Below the pieces are notes generated by a model that was given only the letters and a program-made list of their open reading frames with translations, ran no database searches and was not told where the DNA came from. From JAEMQF01 sp963791595 (lineage in GTDB: Bacteria > Pseudomonadota > Gammaproteobacteria > Burkholderiales > Burkholderiaceae_C), in the NCBI GenBank assembly GCA_963791595.1, contig CAWBTF010000016.1:284567-348566 (forward strand): DNA of 64,000 nucleotides. The letters run 5' to 3'. Of this stretch, positions 42,919-53,900 are shown one piece after another; within the stretch, counting starts at the first letter, position 1, and every line of letters starts with the position of its first letter. The position numbers were made by a program, and so were the translations under genes.

Positions 42919-45017
42919 TCGATCGCCAACTCGCTTTTCGCAGCGGCGGGGCTCGTGCCACGTTCTGGCGCTTCAACGGCAGCGGCGAACCGGTTCACGC
43001 GATTGCCGCCTTCGCGCTTCGCTCGCAACAAGGCTTTGCCGGCACGTTCGACCAAGGTGGATGCACCGGTTGCGGCCGCCGGCAGAGAATCGACGCCCGC
43101 GCTCACCGTGAGTGCCTGAGCAGAGTGACCCACGTCATCGGCGCGAACCGCACCGGCGACCGAGCATTCGGCTTGGACCCGCGAACGCACCTGCTCCGCG
43201 ACGAGCAGGGCGTCATTGATCGAGCGATTCGCGGCAACCCAGGCGAAGTGTTCCGTGTCGAGCCGAACCAACAGGTGGTTGGGCCCTGTGTTCTCGCGCA
43301 GGATGCCCGCGACGCTGCGCACCGCGGCGTCAGCGGCCTCGGCCCCCGCGCTGGCGAGCAGCAAACGATAGGGGTCGATCGAAAACTGGATCGCGCTGAG
43401 CACCTCCCCGCGCGCGCGCGCAGCGAGCAGCAGGGCATTCAAGCGCGGCTGAAAGGCCGCGGGCAGCAAACACTTGCTGACCGGGTCGAATTTGTCGGCC
43501 GTGCCTTGCGCCTGGGAATCGGCATCGAAGTGGCACACCTGATTGCGGCCGCCGCGCTTGGCTCGGTACAGTGCCTGATCGGCGTGGTCGATCAGCACGG
43601 CGACCCGGTCTGAACCGGGCGAAAGCGCGTCCACTCCCAAACTCGCCGTGACACGGAGCTTGTCCACGTCACGCACCGCCGCGCCGCATTGGGCCTCGAT
43701 GCGCGAGCGCAGCCGTTCGGCGAAGGCGGACGCTTCGGGCAGCGCCAAGCCGGGAAGCACGACGCAGAATTCTTCGCCGCCATAACGGCCCACCAGGTCG
43801 CCCACGCGAACCGTTTCGAGCATGCGTTTGGCCAGGCTCTGGATCACCTGGTCGCCCACCGCATGGCCGTGCGTGTCGTTGATCGACTTGAATCGGTCAA
43901 TGTCGACCATCACGCAGCTCAGCGCTGTGCCGTCGCTCCTGGCACGCAGCAGCAGTGCCTCGAAGGCCTCGTAGAAGGCGCGCCGATTCAAGCAGCCGGT
44001 CAACGGGTCGCGCGTGGCGAGGTGCTCCAGCTCGACGTTTTGTCGTTGCAGCTCTTCCTTCGAAGACTTGAGTTCGGCCATCGCCTCGTGCAGGGCCTCG
44101 TGGGCCCGATGCAGTTCGGACACGTCGTCGAAGGTCACGATGCAGCCTCGCACACTGCCGCTCGGCTCGGTGATCGGCGCGGAGTTGATCACGAGGATTC
44201 GCGCTGCGGGCCCGCCGCGGTCGATCTCCAGCGTCTGGCCGGCATTCGCGGCGCGCTCGGACATCGCGCGTACCCAGGGGTGCTGCGACAGATCGGCGGG
44301 CAGATTCGCGCTCAGCCACGGCACGGCTGAAAGTGTCTGACCGGTGGCCACTTCGGGCGCATCGGCGTGCAGCGCGCGAAACGCCTTGTTCGCCAGCAGC
44401 AGGCGCCCGCGTGCGTCGAGCACGACCACTCCTTCGGCCATGGCATCGAACGCGCCTTGCACACGCTCGGGAATCACCGACGCCGGATCGAGATGCTGCA
44501 GAGCGCGCCGCATGTACAGGCCGAACACCAAGGTTCCCGCGCCGGAGATGAAGAGCATCAACAACATCAGCGGCTGTGTCAAAAAGCGCCACACCGGGTG
44601 GATGGCATCGGTGCGAAAGGCGATCTCGAAGCTTCCCCAACGCGAGCCGGCGGCATTCAACGGAACGATCACCTGCTCGGGATGCGAGAGGTTGTCATCC
44701 GTCGGCTGCCAGGTTCGGTCATGGTCACCCGCCTGCATCAGAACCGTGCCGTCGCCGCGCCGAATCGCCAGCGATTGCACGTCTTGGGTGCGCGCCAGCA
44801 CGCCATCGAACGTACGTTGCAGCGCGGCGCGGTCTTCGCTTTGCATCAACGCCGCCACCTGAATCGCCAGGGCCTCGCCGATGTTCTTGCGCAAATGCCT
44901 GGTCTGTGCCTCGGCGCCCGGCATGAGCCCGAAGAACATGTCGGCGAGCAACACCAGCGTGCCGCACAGGCCCACCAGCGCCAGTGTCATCTGCACCAAG
45001 GGGCTGGGGCGTTTCAC
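42915..45017 (-). CDS. Membrane diguanylate cyclase with PAS and tandem GGDEF-type domains
   Basis: A 700-residue protein. An N-terminal helix and a second helix (QPLMLLMLFISGAGTLVFGL) enclose a periplasmic sensor of about 120 residues; a PAS domain and a coiled-coil stretch (residues about 290-320) follow. The first GGDEF domain is intact: GRYGGEEF with GGEEF at 413-417 and an RVGD inhibitory site at 404-407, so it should make c-di-GMP with product feedback. The last 190 residues look like a second, degenerate GGDEF-like domain (LLVRLDTEHFAWVA, ALTVSAGVDSL, AKREGGNRV). It overlaps the giant gene stop and the phosphodiesterase start by four bases each, so the three are translationally coupled. 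Confidence 0.93.
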   Translation of the reverse strand: MKRPSPLVQMTLALVGLCGTLVLLADMFFGLMPGAEAQTRHLRKNIGEALAIQVAALMQSEDRAALQRTFDGVLARTQDVQSLAIRRGDGTVLMQAGDHDRTWQPTDDNLSHPEQVIVPLNAAGSRWGSFEIAFRTDAIHPVWRFLTQPLMLLMLFISGAGTLVFGLYMRRALQHLDPASVIPERVQGAFDAMAEGVVVLDARGRLLLANKAFRALHADAPEVATGQTLSAVPWLSANLPADLSQHPWVRAMSERAANAGQTLEIDRGGPAARILVINSAPITEPSGSVRGCIVTFDDVSELHRAHEALHEAMAELKSSKEELQRQNVELEHLATRDPLTGCLNRRAFYEAFEALLLRARSDGTALSCVMVDIDRFKSINDTHGHAVGDQVIQSLAKRMLETVRVGDLVGRYGGEEFCVVLPGLALPEASAFAERLRSRIEAQCGAAVRDVDKLRVTASLGVDALSPGSDRVAVLIDHADQALYRAKRGGRNQVCHFDADSQAQGTADKFDPVSKCLLPAAFQPRLNALLLAARARGEVLSAIQFSIDPYRLLLASAGAEAADAAVRSVAGILRENTGPNHLLVRLDTEHFAWVAANRSINDALLVAEQVRSRVQAECSVAGAVRADDVGHSAQALTVSAGVDSLPAAATGASTLVERAGKALLRAKREGGNRVNRFAAAVEAPERGTSPAAAKSELAIE

Positions 45018-48000
45018 GACGGGAACCTTGCGAGAGGCCTGCTCTCATTGGCGCTGAACAACGCGTCGATGGCACTGTCCTGGAGATCGGAGTTCGGCGC
45101 GGCGTTCTTGCTGCCGGCGGAAGCTTCATCATCGTCTTCGTCGTCCAGCGGCCGGGCCAAGACAGGCAGCAAGTCAACGTGACGCCAAGCCGGCACGCCC
45201 ATCAGCAGCGTCGTGAGCAAGCCGCCGCTGCGCGTCAACCACCAGACGAAGCCGGCGGTGACGGCGACGCTGGCCACGCGCGCCGGGTCTTGCGCAATCT
45301 CCATCCACGTTTCCGGTGCGCGCCTGTCCTCGCTGCCGGCCTCTGCCCCACCCGCCTGGGCGTCGAGCGGCGCGTAGCGGTAGGTCTGGGCGACGCTGCG
45401 CAACGCTGCGCTGAGGGCGCCATGCGCGCTGGCATCGTCCCAGGCGACGACGTTGTTCTGCAATTCGTCGATTCCTGGGATATCGAATGAATTCAAGGCC
45501 ATGGCATCGTCGTAGCGATCGCCTCGACGCTGTTGATCCTGCGGCGACCGAAGGTTCAGCTCCTGCGCGCGGCGGATGGGGGCATCGCTCTCGGTCGACG
45601 GGCCGTATGGGAACAGGGTGTTGACTGCGGCTTCGTTCAAGCCCGGTGGGGCAGGCGCCGCTGGGGCGCCGGGTCCTGCCACTGGCTCAGGCGTTGGGCC
45701 TGGCACCGGCGTGGGTGCGGGCACAGGGGCGGGTGTGGGTGCGGGTGCGGGTGTGGGTGCAGGCACAGGCGCAGGCACGGGCACGGGCACGGGCACGGGC
45801 GCTGGGGCTGGGGCTGGTGCCACGGCTGTGATGTCCAGTGTTGCGCTGCCGGCAATCGATGCCGTTCCGTCGGTCACCGTGTAGTTGAACGAGACGCCGC
45901 TCGCATCGTTCAACGCAGGCGTGTAAGTCCAGCTGCCATTGCCGTTGTCGACCAGGGTGCCGGCGCCGCTGGCGACGGCAAGACCGGTTGCGGTGAGGGC
46001 CGGGCCGTCCACATCGCTGGCGTTGGCGAGCAGTTCGAGTTGCGTGATCAGGCGGGTGCCGCTGTTTTCGGAGATGGCTGCCAACACCACAGGCGTGGTC
46101 GCGGGCGCGTCATTGACGGGGGTCACCGACGTCGACAGGTTGGCCGTGGCCGCGGCTATCGCGGTGCTGCCGCCGTTGACCGTGGTGTCGAGCGTGACGC
46201 GGCTTTCGCTGCCCGCGGTGCTGGCATAGCCGCCCGCGTAGGTGTTGTCCAGGCCGCGCACCGTCAAGGCGGGCGGGGCGCCGTTGTAGTCGGCCACCGG
46301 CACAAAACGGATCAGCGCGGAACTGCTCAGGGCCAGCGCAGCGCTGTTGTCGGACACCGTGCCCATGGCGAACCAGTTCGCCCCGCCGTTGCTGGAGTAT
46401 TGCCAACTGCCTTGCGTGGCGGCGTCGGCAAGGTTGCCCACCACCGCGACGCCGCCGAAGCTGGAACCGGCATCGGCATCGGCGAACTGGCCGTTGAAGA
46501 TGGCGGCGATATCCTGCCCCGCTGGGTTGATGCTGTCCTCGGTGACGGCGCTCAATGCACCATTGCCCAAGGTCGGAGCGCTGTTGGCGTTGGTCACCGT
46601 CACCGCGATCGCCTGCGAGTCGGTGAGGGAGCCGTCGGAGACTTGCACCGTCACGTCGTAGACGTTGTCGGCACCGACGTCGGTGGGGCTCGCAAAATTG
46701 GGAGCGGCAACGAAGCTGAGCGCGCCTGTGCTGGCGTTGATGCTGAACCTGGCAGCGTCTGCACCGCCCGAAATCGAGTACGTCAGCGTTTGGCCGGGCA
46801 GATCGGCGTCGGTCGCGGTGACCGTCGTCACCGCGGTCGTGTTCTCCGCGACGTTGACCGTCGCTGTCGCGCCACCGCCATTGCTTGTGATGGCCGGCGC
46901 GTTGTCGTTGAGGCTGTTCAGGTTGACGGTGATCGCGGCGGTGTCGCTGAGTGTGCCGTCCGAGGCCGTGACGGTCAGGGTGAAAGAAGGCGTCGTCTCG
47001 AAGTCCAGCGCGCCGCTGTTGGCCACGGTGATGGCACCAGTGGCCGCGTTGATCGCAAACGTGCCACCCGTGTTGCCGGCGGTGATGCTGTAGGTGATCG
47101 CATCGCCGTCGCGGTCCAGGTCAGTGCCCGTGAAACTGTCGCTGACGTTGAGCACGGCTGTGCCGTTGCTGCTGTTCTCGTCGATGGCGACGGTGGCATC
47201 GGCGATTGCCGGCGCGTTGTCGTTGAGGTTGTTGAGGTTGACCGTGATTGCAGCGGTGTCGCTGAGCGTGCCGTCCGAGGCGGTGACGGCCAGAGTGAAA
47301 GAAGGCGTCGTCTCGAAGTCCAGTGCTGCGCTGCTGGCCACCGTGATCGCGCCGGTGGCCGCGTTGATCGCAAAGGCGCCACCGGTGTTGCCGCCGGTGA
47401 TCGAGTAGGTGATCGCATCGCCGTCGCGGTCCAGGTCAGTGCCGGTGAAGCTGTCGCTGACGTTGACCACGGCAGTGCCGTTGGCCGAGTTTTCGTCCAG
47501 CGCGACGCTGGCATCGGCGATGGCCGGTGCGTTGTCGTTCAGGTTGTTCAGGTTGACGGTGATCGCGGCGGTGTCGCTGAGTGTGCCGTCGCTCGCCGTG
47601 ACCGTCAGCGTGAAGCTGGGCGAGGTTTCGAAGTCGAGAGCCGTGCTGTTGGCTACCGTGATGGCGCCGGTCGCGGCGTTGATGCTGAACGCACCGCCGG
47701 TGTTGCCCGCCGTGATGCTGTAGGTGATGGCCGTGCCGTCGCGGTCGACGTCGGTGCCGGTGAAGCTGTCGGAGACGTTGGTGACCGCAGTGGCGTTGGC
47801 GGCGTTCTCGTCGATGGCCACCGTGGCGTCAGCAATGGCTGGGGCGTTGTCGTTCAGGTTGTTGAGGTTGACCGTGATCGCGGCGGTGTCGCTCAGGCTA
47901 CCGTCGCTGGCCGTCACCGTGAGGGTAAAGCTCGGCGTCGTCTCAAAGTCCAGCGCCGCGCTGTTCGCCACCGTGATGGCACCGGTGGCAGCGTTGATGG

Positions 48001-50935
48001 CGAAGCCGCCGAGGGCATTGCCGCCCGTGATGCTGTAAGTGATCGCCTGGCCGTCGCGGTCGAAGTCGGTCGTGGTGAAGCTGTCGCTGACGTTGGTGAC
48101 TGCGGTGGCGTTGGCGCTGTTCTCGTCGATGGCCACCGTGGCGTCAGCAATGGCTGGCGCGTTGTCGTTCAGGTTGTTGAGGTTGACCGTGATCGCGGCG
48201 GTGTCGCTCAGGCTAGCGTCGCTGGCCGTCACCGTCAGCGTAAAGCTGGGCGTGACCTCGAAGTCGAGCGCCGCGCTGTTGGCCACCGTGATCGCGCCGG
48301 TGGCCGCGTTGATGGTGAACGCGCCACCCGTGTTGCCGGCGGTGATCGAGTAGGTGATCGCATCGCCGTCGCGATCCAGGTCGGTGCCGGTGAAGCTGTC
48401 GCTGACGTTGACCACGGCAGTGCCGTTGGCCGAGTTCTCGTCGATCGCGACCGCCGCATCGGCGATGGCCGGCGCGTTGTCGTTGAGGTTGTTGAGGTTG
48501 ACCGTGATCGCCGCGGTGTCGCTGAGCGTGCCGTCCGAGGCCGTCACGGTCAGGGTGAAGCTGGGTGTGGTCTCGAAGTCCAGCGCCGCACTGTTCGCCA
48601 CCGTGATGGCGCCAGTGGCTGCCTCGATGGTGAACGCGCCGCCGGTGTTGCCCGCCGTGATGCTGTAAGTGATCGCCTGGCCGTCGCGGTCGAAGTCGGT
48701 GCCGGTAAAGCTGTCGCTGACGTTGGCGACGGCAATCGCGTTGGCGCTGTTCTCGTCAATCGCGACTGTGGCGTCGGCGATGGCGGGCGCGTTGTCGTTG
48801 AGGTTGTTCAGGTTGACGGTGATCGCGGCGGTGTCGGACAGCGTGCCGTCAGACGCCGTCACGGTCAGGGTGAAGCTCGGGTTAGTCTCGAAGTCCAGCG
48901 CTGCGCTGCTGGCCACCGTGATCGCACCGGTGGCCGCGTTGATGGTGAACGCGCCACTGGTGTTGCCGCCGGTGATCGAGTAGGCGATCGCCTGGCCGTC
49001 ACGGTCCAGATCAGTGCCGGTGAAGCTGTCGCTGACATTCGCGACTGCCGTGCCGTTGGCGCTGTTCTCGTCGATGGCGACGGTGGCATCGGCGACGGCC
49101 GGCGCGTTGTCGTTGAGGTTGTTGAGGTTGACGGTAATCGCGCCGGTGTCGGACAGCGTGCCGTCTGAGGCCGTGATCGTCAACGTGAATGACGGCGTCG
49201 TCTCGAAGTCCAGCGCGCCGATGTTGGCCACCGTGATAGCGCCGGTGGCTGCGTTGATCGCAAACGCGCCACCCGTGTTGCCGGCGGTGATGCTGTAGGT
49301 GATCGCATCGCCGTCGCGATCCAGGTCGGTGCCGGTGAAGCTGTCGCTGACGTTGACCACGGCAGTGCCGTTGCTGCTGTTCTCGTCGATCGCCACTGTG
49401 GCATCCGAAATGGCCGGCGCGTTGTCGTTGAGGTTGTTCAGGTTGACCGCGATCGCAGCGGAGTCGGACAGCGTGCCGTCCGAGGCCGTGATGGTCAGGG
49501 TGAAGCTAGGTGTAGTCTCGAAATCCAGCGCGCCGCTGTTGGCCACGGTGATGGCACCAGTGGCCGCGTTGATGGCAAAGGCGCCGCCGGTGTTGCCGCC
49601 GGTGATCGAATAGGTGATCGCATCGCCGTCGCGGTCCAGATCGGTTCCGGTGAAGCTATCGCTGACGTTGATGACGGCGGTCGCATTGGCGCTGTTCTCG
49701 TCGATGGCTACTGTCGCGTTGGCGATGGCGGGCGCGTTGTCGTTCAGGTTGTTCAGGTTGACGGTGATGGCGGCAGTGTCCAAGAGCGTGCCGTCGCTTG
49801 CCGTCACTGTCAGGCTGAAGCTGGGCGTGATCTCGAAGTCGAGCGCGGCGCTGTTGGCCACGGTGATGGCGCCCGTCGAGGCGTTGATGCTGAACGCACC
49901 GCCGGTGTTGCCCGCCGTGATGCTGTAGGTGATGGCCGTGCCGTCGCGGTCGAAGTCGGTGCCGGTAAAACTGTCGCTAACGTTCGCTACCGCAGTGGCG
50001 TTGGCGCTGTTCTCGTCGATGGCGACCGTGGCGTCAATGATGTCCGGCGCGTTGTCGTTCAGGTTGTTCAGGTTGACGGTGATCGCTGCGGTGTCGCTGA
50101 GCGTGCCGTCGCTGGCGGTAACCGTCAGTGTGAATGACGGCGTCGTCTCGAAGTCCAGCGCGCCGCTGTTGGCCACGGTGATGGCACCAGTGGCCGCGTT
50201 GATCGCAAACGCTCCGCCGGCGTTACCGGCGGTGATGCTGTAGGTGATCGGGTCGCCGTCACGGTCCAGGTCGGTATTGGTGAAGCTGTCGCTGACGTTG
50301 ACCACGGCAGTGCCGTTGGCCGAGTTTTCGTCCAGCGCGACGCTGGCATCGGCGATGGCCGGTGCGTTGTCGTTCAGGCTGTTCAGGTTGACGGTGATCG
50401 CTGCGGTGTCGCTGAGCGTGCCGTCGCTGGCGGTGACTGTCAGTGTGAATGACGGCGTCGTCTCGAAGTCCAGCGCTGCGCTGCTGGCCACCGTGATCGC
50501 GCCGGTGGCCGCGTTGATCGCAAACGCTCCACCGGTGTTGCCCGCGGTGATGCTGTACGTGATCGCGTCATCGTCGCGGTCCAGATCGGCGCCGGTGAAG
50601 CTGTCGCTGACATTCGTGACTGCCGTGCCGTTGGCACTGTTCTCGTCGATTGCGACGGTGGCATCGGCGACGGCCGGCGCGTTGTCGTTGAGGTTGTTCA
50701 GGTTGACCGCGACCGCAGCGGTGTCGGACAGGGTGCCGTCGGACGCCGTGACGGTCAGGGTGAAGCTCGGGTTGGTCTCGAAGTCCAGGGCACCGCTGCT
50801 GGCCACGGTGATGGCGCCGGTGGCCGCGTTGATCGCAAACGCTCCACCCGTGTTGCCGGCGGTGATGCTGTAGGTGATGGCCTGCGCGTCGCGGTCGAAA
50901 TCGGTGCCGGTGAAGCTGTCGGCGATGTTGATCAC
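45014..50935 (-). CDS. Giant protein, C-terminal fragment
   Basis: The original frame resumes upstream of 50935 and runs to the stop at 45014. It contains about 13 of the cadherin-like units, then a unit with ENTTAVTTVTATDADLPGQ, two further Ig-like domains, a long PAP/PVP linker, and the tail with membrane helix VTAGFVWWLTRSGGLLTTLL followed by LPVLARPLDDEDDDE. The stop overlaps the cyclase start. The apparent GTG at 50935 is internal to a repeat, not a true start. Confidence 0.78.
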   Translation of the reverse strand: MINIADSFTGTDFDRDAQAITYSITAGNTGGAFAINAATGAITVASSGALDFETNPSFTLTVTASDGTLSDTAAVAVNLNNLNDNAPAVADATVAIDENSANGTAVTNVSDSFTGADLDRDDDAITYSITAGNTGGAFAINAATGAITVASSAALDFETTPSFTLTVTASDGTLSDTAAITVNLNSLNDNAPAIADASVALDENSANGTAVVNVSDSFTNTDLDRDGDPITYSITAGNAGGAFAINAATGAITVANSGALDFETTPSFTLTVTASDGTLSDTAAITVNLNNLNDNAPDIIDATVAIDENSANATAVANVSDSFTGTDFDRDGTAITYSITAGNTGGAFSINASTGAITVANSAALDFEITPSFSLTVTASDGTLLDTAAITVNLNNLNDNAPAIANATVAIDENSANATAVINVSDSFTGTDLDRDGDAITYSITGGNTGGAFAINAATGAITVANSGALDFETTPSFTLTITASDGTLSDSAAIAVNLNNLNDNAPAISDATVAIDENSSNGTAVVNVSDSFTGTDLDRDGDAITYSITAGNTGGAFAINAATGAITVANIGALDFETTPSFTLTITASDGTLSDTGAITVNLNNLNDNAPAVADATVAIDENSANGTAVANVSDSFTGTDLDRDGQAIAYSITGGNTSGAFTINAATGAITVASSAALDFETNPSFTLTVTASDGTLSDTAAITVNLNNLNDNAPAIADATVAIDENSANAIAVANVSDSFTGTDFDRDGQAITYSITAGNTGGAFTIEAATGAITVANSAALDFETTPSFTLTVTASDGTLSDTAAITVNLNNLNDNAPAIADAAVAIDENSANGTAVVNVSDSFTGTDLDRDGDAITYSITAGNTGGAFTINAATGAITVANSAALDFEVTPSFTLTVTASDASLSDTAAITVNLNNLNDNAPAIADATVAIDENSANATAVTNVSDSFTTTDFDRDGQAITYSITGGNALGGFAINAATGAITVANSAALDFETTPSFTLTVTASDGSLSDTAAITVNLNNLNDNAPAIADATVAIDENAANATAVTNVSDSFTGTDVDRDGTAITYSITAGNTGGAFSINAATGAITVANSTALDFETSPSFTLTVTASDGTLSDTAAITVNLNNLNDNAPAIADASVALDENSANGTAVVNVSDSFTGTDLDRDGDAITYSITGGNTGGAFAINAATGAITVASSAALDFETTPSFTLAVTASDGTLSDTAAITVNLNNLNDNAPAIADATVAIDENSSNGTAVLNVSDSFTGTDLDRDGDAITYSITAGNTGGTFAINAATGAITVANSGALDFETTPSFTLTVTASDGTLSDTAAITVNLNSLNDNAPAITSNGGGATATVNVAENTTAVTTVTATDADLPGQTLTYSISGGADAARFSINASTGALSFVAAPNFASPTDVGADNVYDVTVQVSDGSLTDSQAIAVTVTNANSAPTLGNGALSAVTEDSINPAGQDIAAIFNGQFADADAGSSFGGVAVVGNLADAATQGSWQYSSNGGANWFAMGTVSDNSAALALSSSALIRFVPVADYNGAPPALTVRGLDNTYAGGYASTAGSESRVTLDTTVNGGSTAIAAATANLSTSVTPVNDAPATTPVVLAAISENSGTRLITQLELLANASDVDGPALTATGLAVASGAGTLVDNGNGSWTYTPALNDASGVSFNYTVTDGTASIAGSATLDITAVAPAPAPAPVPVPVPVPAPVPAPTPAPAPTPAPVPAPTPVPGPTPEPVAGPGAPAAPAPPGLNEAAVNTLFPYGPSTESDAPIRRAQELNLRSPQDQQRRGDRYDDAMALNSFDIPGIDELQNNVVAWDDASAHGALSAALRSVAQTYRYAPLDAQAGGAEAGSEDRRAPETWMEIAQDPARVASVAVTAGFVWWLTRSGGLLTTLLMGVPAWRHVDLLPVLARPLDDEDDDEASAGSKNAAPNSDLQDSAIDALFSANESRPLARFPS
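45690..45835 (-). repeat. Short 6-bp-type repeats encoding PAP/PVP linker
   Basis: Tandem hexamers (GGCACG/GGTGCG type on the + strand) encode alternating Pro-Val and Pro-Ala pairs of the giant protein. Such stiff linkers often span the periplasm or cell wall; here it lies between the last beta domain and the C-terminal membrane helix. Confidence 0.75.
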
Positions 50936-53900
50936 CGCGGTCGCGTTGGCGCTGTTCTCGTCGATGGCAACGGTCGCATCGATGATGCTCGGCGCGTTGT
51001 CGTTGAGATCGTTGAGGTTGACGGTGATCGCCGCGGTGTCGGACAGCGTACCGTCCGAGGCGGTGATCGGTCAAGGTGAATGACGGCGTCGTCTCGAAGT
51101 CCAGTGCTCCGCTGTTGGCGACCGTGATCGCGCCGGTGGCCGCGTTGATTGCAAACGCTCCGCCGGTGTTGCCGCCGGTGATCGAGTAGGTGATCGCCTG
51201 GCCGTCCCGGTCTAGATCGGTGCCCGTGAAACTGTCGCTGACGTTGACCACGGCAGTGCCGTTGCTGCTGTTCTCGTCGATCGCCACCGTGGCATCCGAA
51301 ATGGCCGGCGCGTTGTCGTTGAGGTTGTTCAGGTTGACCGCGACCGCAGCGGTGTCGGACAGCGTGCCGTCAGACGCCGTCACGGTCAGGGTGAAGCTCG
51401 GGTTGGTCTCGAAGTCCAGGGCACCGCTGCTGGCCACGGTGATGGCACCAGTGGCCGCGTTGATCGCAAACGCTCCACCCGTGTTGCCGGCGGTGATGCT
51501 GTAGGTGATCGGGTCGCCGTCACGGTCCAGGTCGGTGCCGGTGAAGCTATCGCTGACGTTCGTGACTGCCGTGCCGTTGGCACTGTTCTCGTCGATGGCG
51601 ACGGTGGCATCGGCGATCGCCGGCGCGTTGTCGTTGAGGTTGTTCAGATTGACGGTGATCGCGGCGGTGTCGGACAGCGTGCCATCGGACGCCGCTACCG
51701 TCAGGGTGAAGCTCGGGTTGGTCTCGAAGTCCAGGGCGCCGCTGTTGGCCACCGTGATGGCACCAGTGGCAGCGTTGATCGCAAACGCTCCGCCGGTGTT
51801 GCCGGCGGTGATGGTGTAGGTGATCGGGTCGCCGTCACGGTCCAGGTCGGTGCCGGTGAAGCTATCGCTGACGTTCGTGACTGCCGTGCCGTTGGCAGAG
51901 TTCTCGTCGATGGCGACGGTGGCATCGGCGATCGCCGGCGCGTTGTCGTTGAGGTTGTTCAGGTTGACGGTGATCGCTGCGGTGTCGGACAGCGTGCCGT
52001 CGACGGCGGTACCGTCAGGGTGAAGGACGGGTTCGTCTCGAAGTCCAGCGCGCCGCTGTTGGCTACCGTGATGGCGCCAGTGGCGGCGTTGATCGCAAAG
52101 CTGCCGCCGCGCGTTGCCGCCGGTGATGCTGTAGGTGATCGCGTCGCCGTCACGGTCCAGGTCGGTGCCGGTGAAGCTATCGCTGACGTTCGTGACTGCC
52201 GTGCCGTTGGCACTGTTCTCGTCGATGGCGACGGTGGCATCGGCGATCGCCGGCGCGTTGTCGTTGAGGTTGTTGAGGTTGACCGTGATCGCAGCGGTGT
52301 CGCTGAGCGTGCCGTCGCTGGCCGTCACCGTCAATGTGAATGACGGCGTCGTCTCGAAGTCGAGAGCACCGGCGTTGCCCACCGTGATGGCACCTGTGGC
52401 TGCGTTGATCGCAAAGGCGCCACCCGTGTTGCCGCCGGTGATGCTGTAAGTGATGGCCTGGCCGTCGCGGTCCAGGTCGGTACCCGTGAAGCTGTCGCTG
52501 ACGTTGGTGACCGCGGTGGCGTTGGCGCTGTTCTCGTCGATGGCGACCGTGGCGTCAATGATGTCCGGCGCGTTGTCGTTCAGGTTGTTCAGGTTGACGG
52601 TGATCGCTGCGGTATCGCTGAGCGTGCCGTCGCTTGCCGTCACTGTCAGGCTGAAGCTGGGCGAGGTTTCGAAGTCGAGAGCCGTGCTGTTGGCTACCGT
52701 GATGGCGCCGGTCGTGGCGTTGATGCTGAACGCACCACCGGTATTGCCCGCCGTGATGCTGTACGTGATGGCCGTGCCATCGCGATCGAAGTCGGTGCCC
52801 GTGAAGCTGTCGCTGACGTTGATCACCGCGGTCGCGTTGGCGCTGTTCTCGTCGATCGCCATCGTGGCGTCAGTAATGGCTGGCGCGTTGTCGTTCAGGT
52901 TGTTGAGGTTGACGGTGATCGCGGCGGTGCCGCTCAGCTACCGTCGCTGGCCGTCACTGTCAGGGTGAAGCTGGGCGTGGTTTCGAAGTCCAGAGCCGCG
53001 CTGTTCACCACGGTGATGGCGCCCGTCGCGGCGTTGATCGCGAAGCCGCCGAGGGCGTTGCCTCCGGTGATGCTGTAGGTGATCGCCTGCGCATCACGGT
53101 CGAAGTCGCTGCCCGTGAAGCTGTCGGAGACGTTGATCAGGGCAGTGGCGTTGGCGCTGTTCTCGTCGATTGCGACAGTGGCGTCGGCGATGGCGGGCGC
53201 GTTGTCGTTGAGGTTGTTCAGGTTGACGGTGATCGCCGCGGTGTCGGTCAACGTGCCGTCCGAGGCCGTGATCGTCAGCGTGAAGCTCGGGGTGGACTCG
53301 AAGTCCAAGGCGCCGCTGTTGGCTACCGTGATGGCGCCCGTCGCGGCGTTGATCGCGAAGCCGCCCAGCGCGTTGCCGCCGGTGATGCTGTAGGTGATGG
53401 CTTGAGCGTCCCGATCGAAGTCGGTGCCGGTGAAGCTGTCGGAGACGTTGGTCACCGCAGTGGCGTTGGCGCTGTTCTCGTCGATGGCCACCGTGGCGTC
53501 AATGATGTTCGGGGCGTTGTCGTTCAGGTTGTTCAGGTTAACGATGAACGCTGCGGTGTCGCTGAGCGTGCCGTCGCTGGCCGTCACGGTCAAGGTGAAG
53601 CTTGGTGTGGTCTCGAAGTCCAGCGCCGCGCTGTTGGCTACCGTGATGGCGCCGGTGGCGGCGTTGATGGCGAACGCTCCACCGGTGTTGCCCGCCGTGA
53701 TGCTGTAGGCAATCGCCGTGCCGTCCCGATCGAAGTCGGTGCCGGTGAAACTGTCGCTGACGTTGGTGACTGCGGTGGAGTTGGCGCTGTTCTCGTCGAT
53801 CGCCACGGTCACATCGATGATGTTCGGCGCGTTGTCATTGAGGTTGTTCAGGTTGACGGTGATGGCAGCCGTGTCGCTGAGCGTGCCGTCGCTCGCCGTC

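Noticed and set aside
45533..49168. A 1,211-codon open frame on the + strand opposite the giant gene
   Set aside because: High-G+C antisense frame rich in Gly, Arg and Val with no domain; the minus-strand frames carry clear repeats and domains.
51000..53000. The giant locus as three separate genes
   Set aside because: Fragments begin and end inside identical repeats at single-base indels, and the flanking frames are in phase, so one gene is the simpler reading.
47094..53708. Series of open 104-residue frames on the + strand at 315-base spacing across the repeat array
   Set aside because: They are antisense shadows of the tandem repeats: same period and same borders, with composition set by the opposite strand. 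No start signals or known domains.
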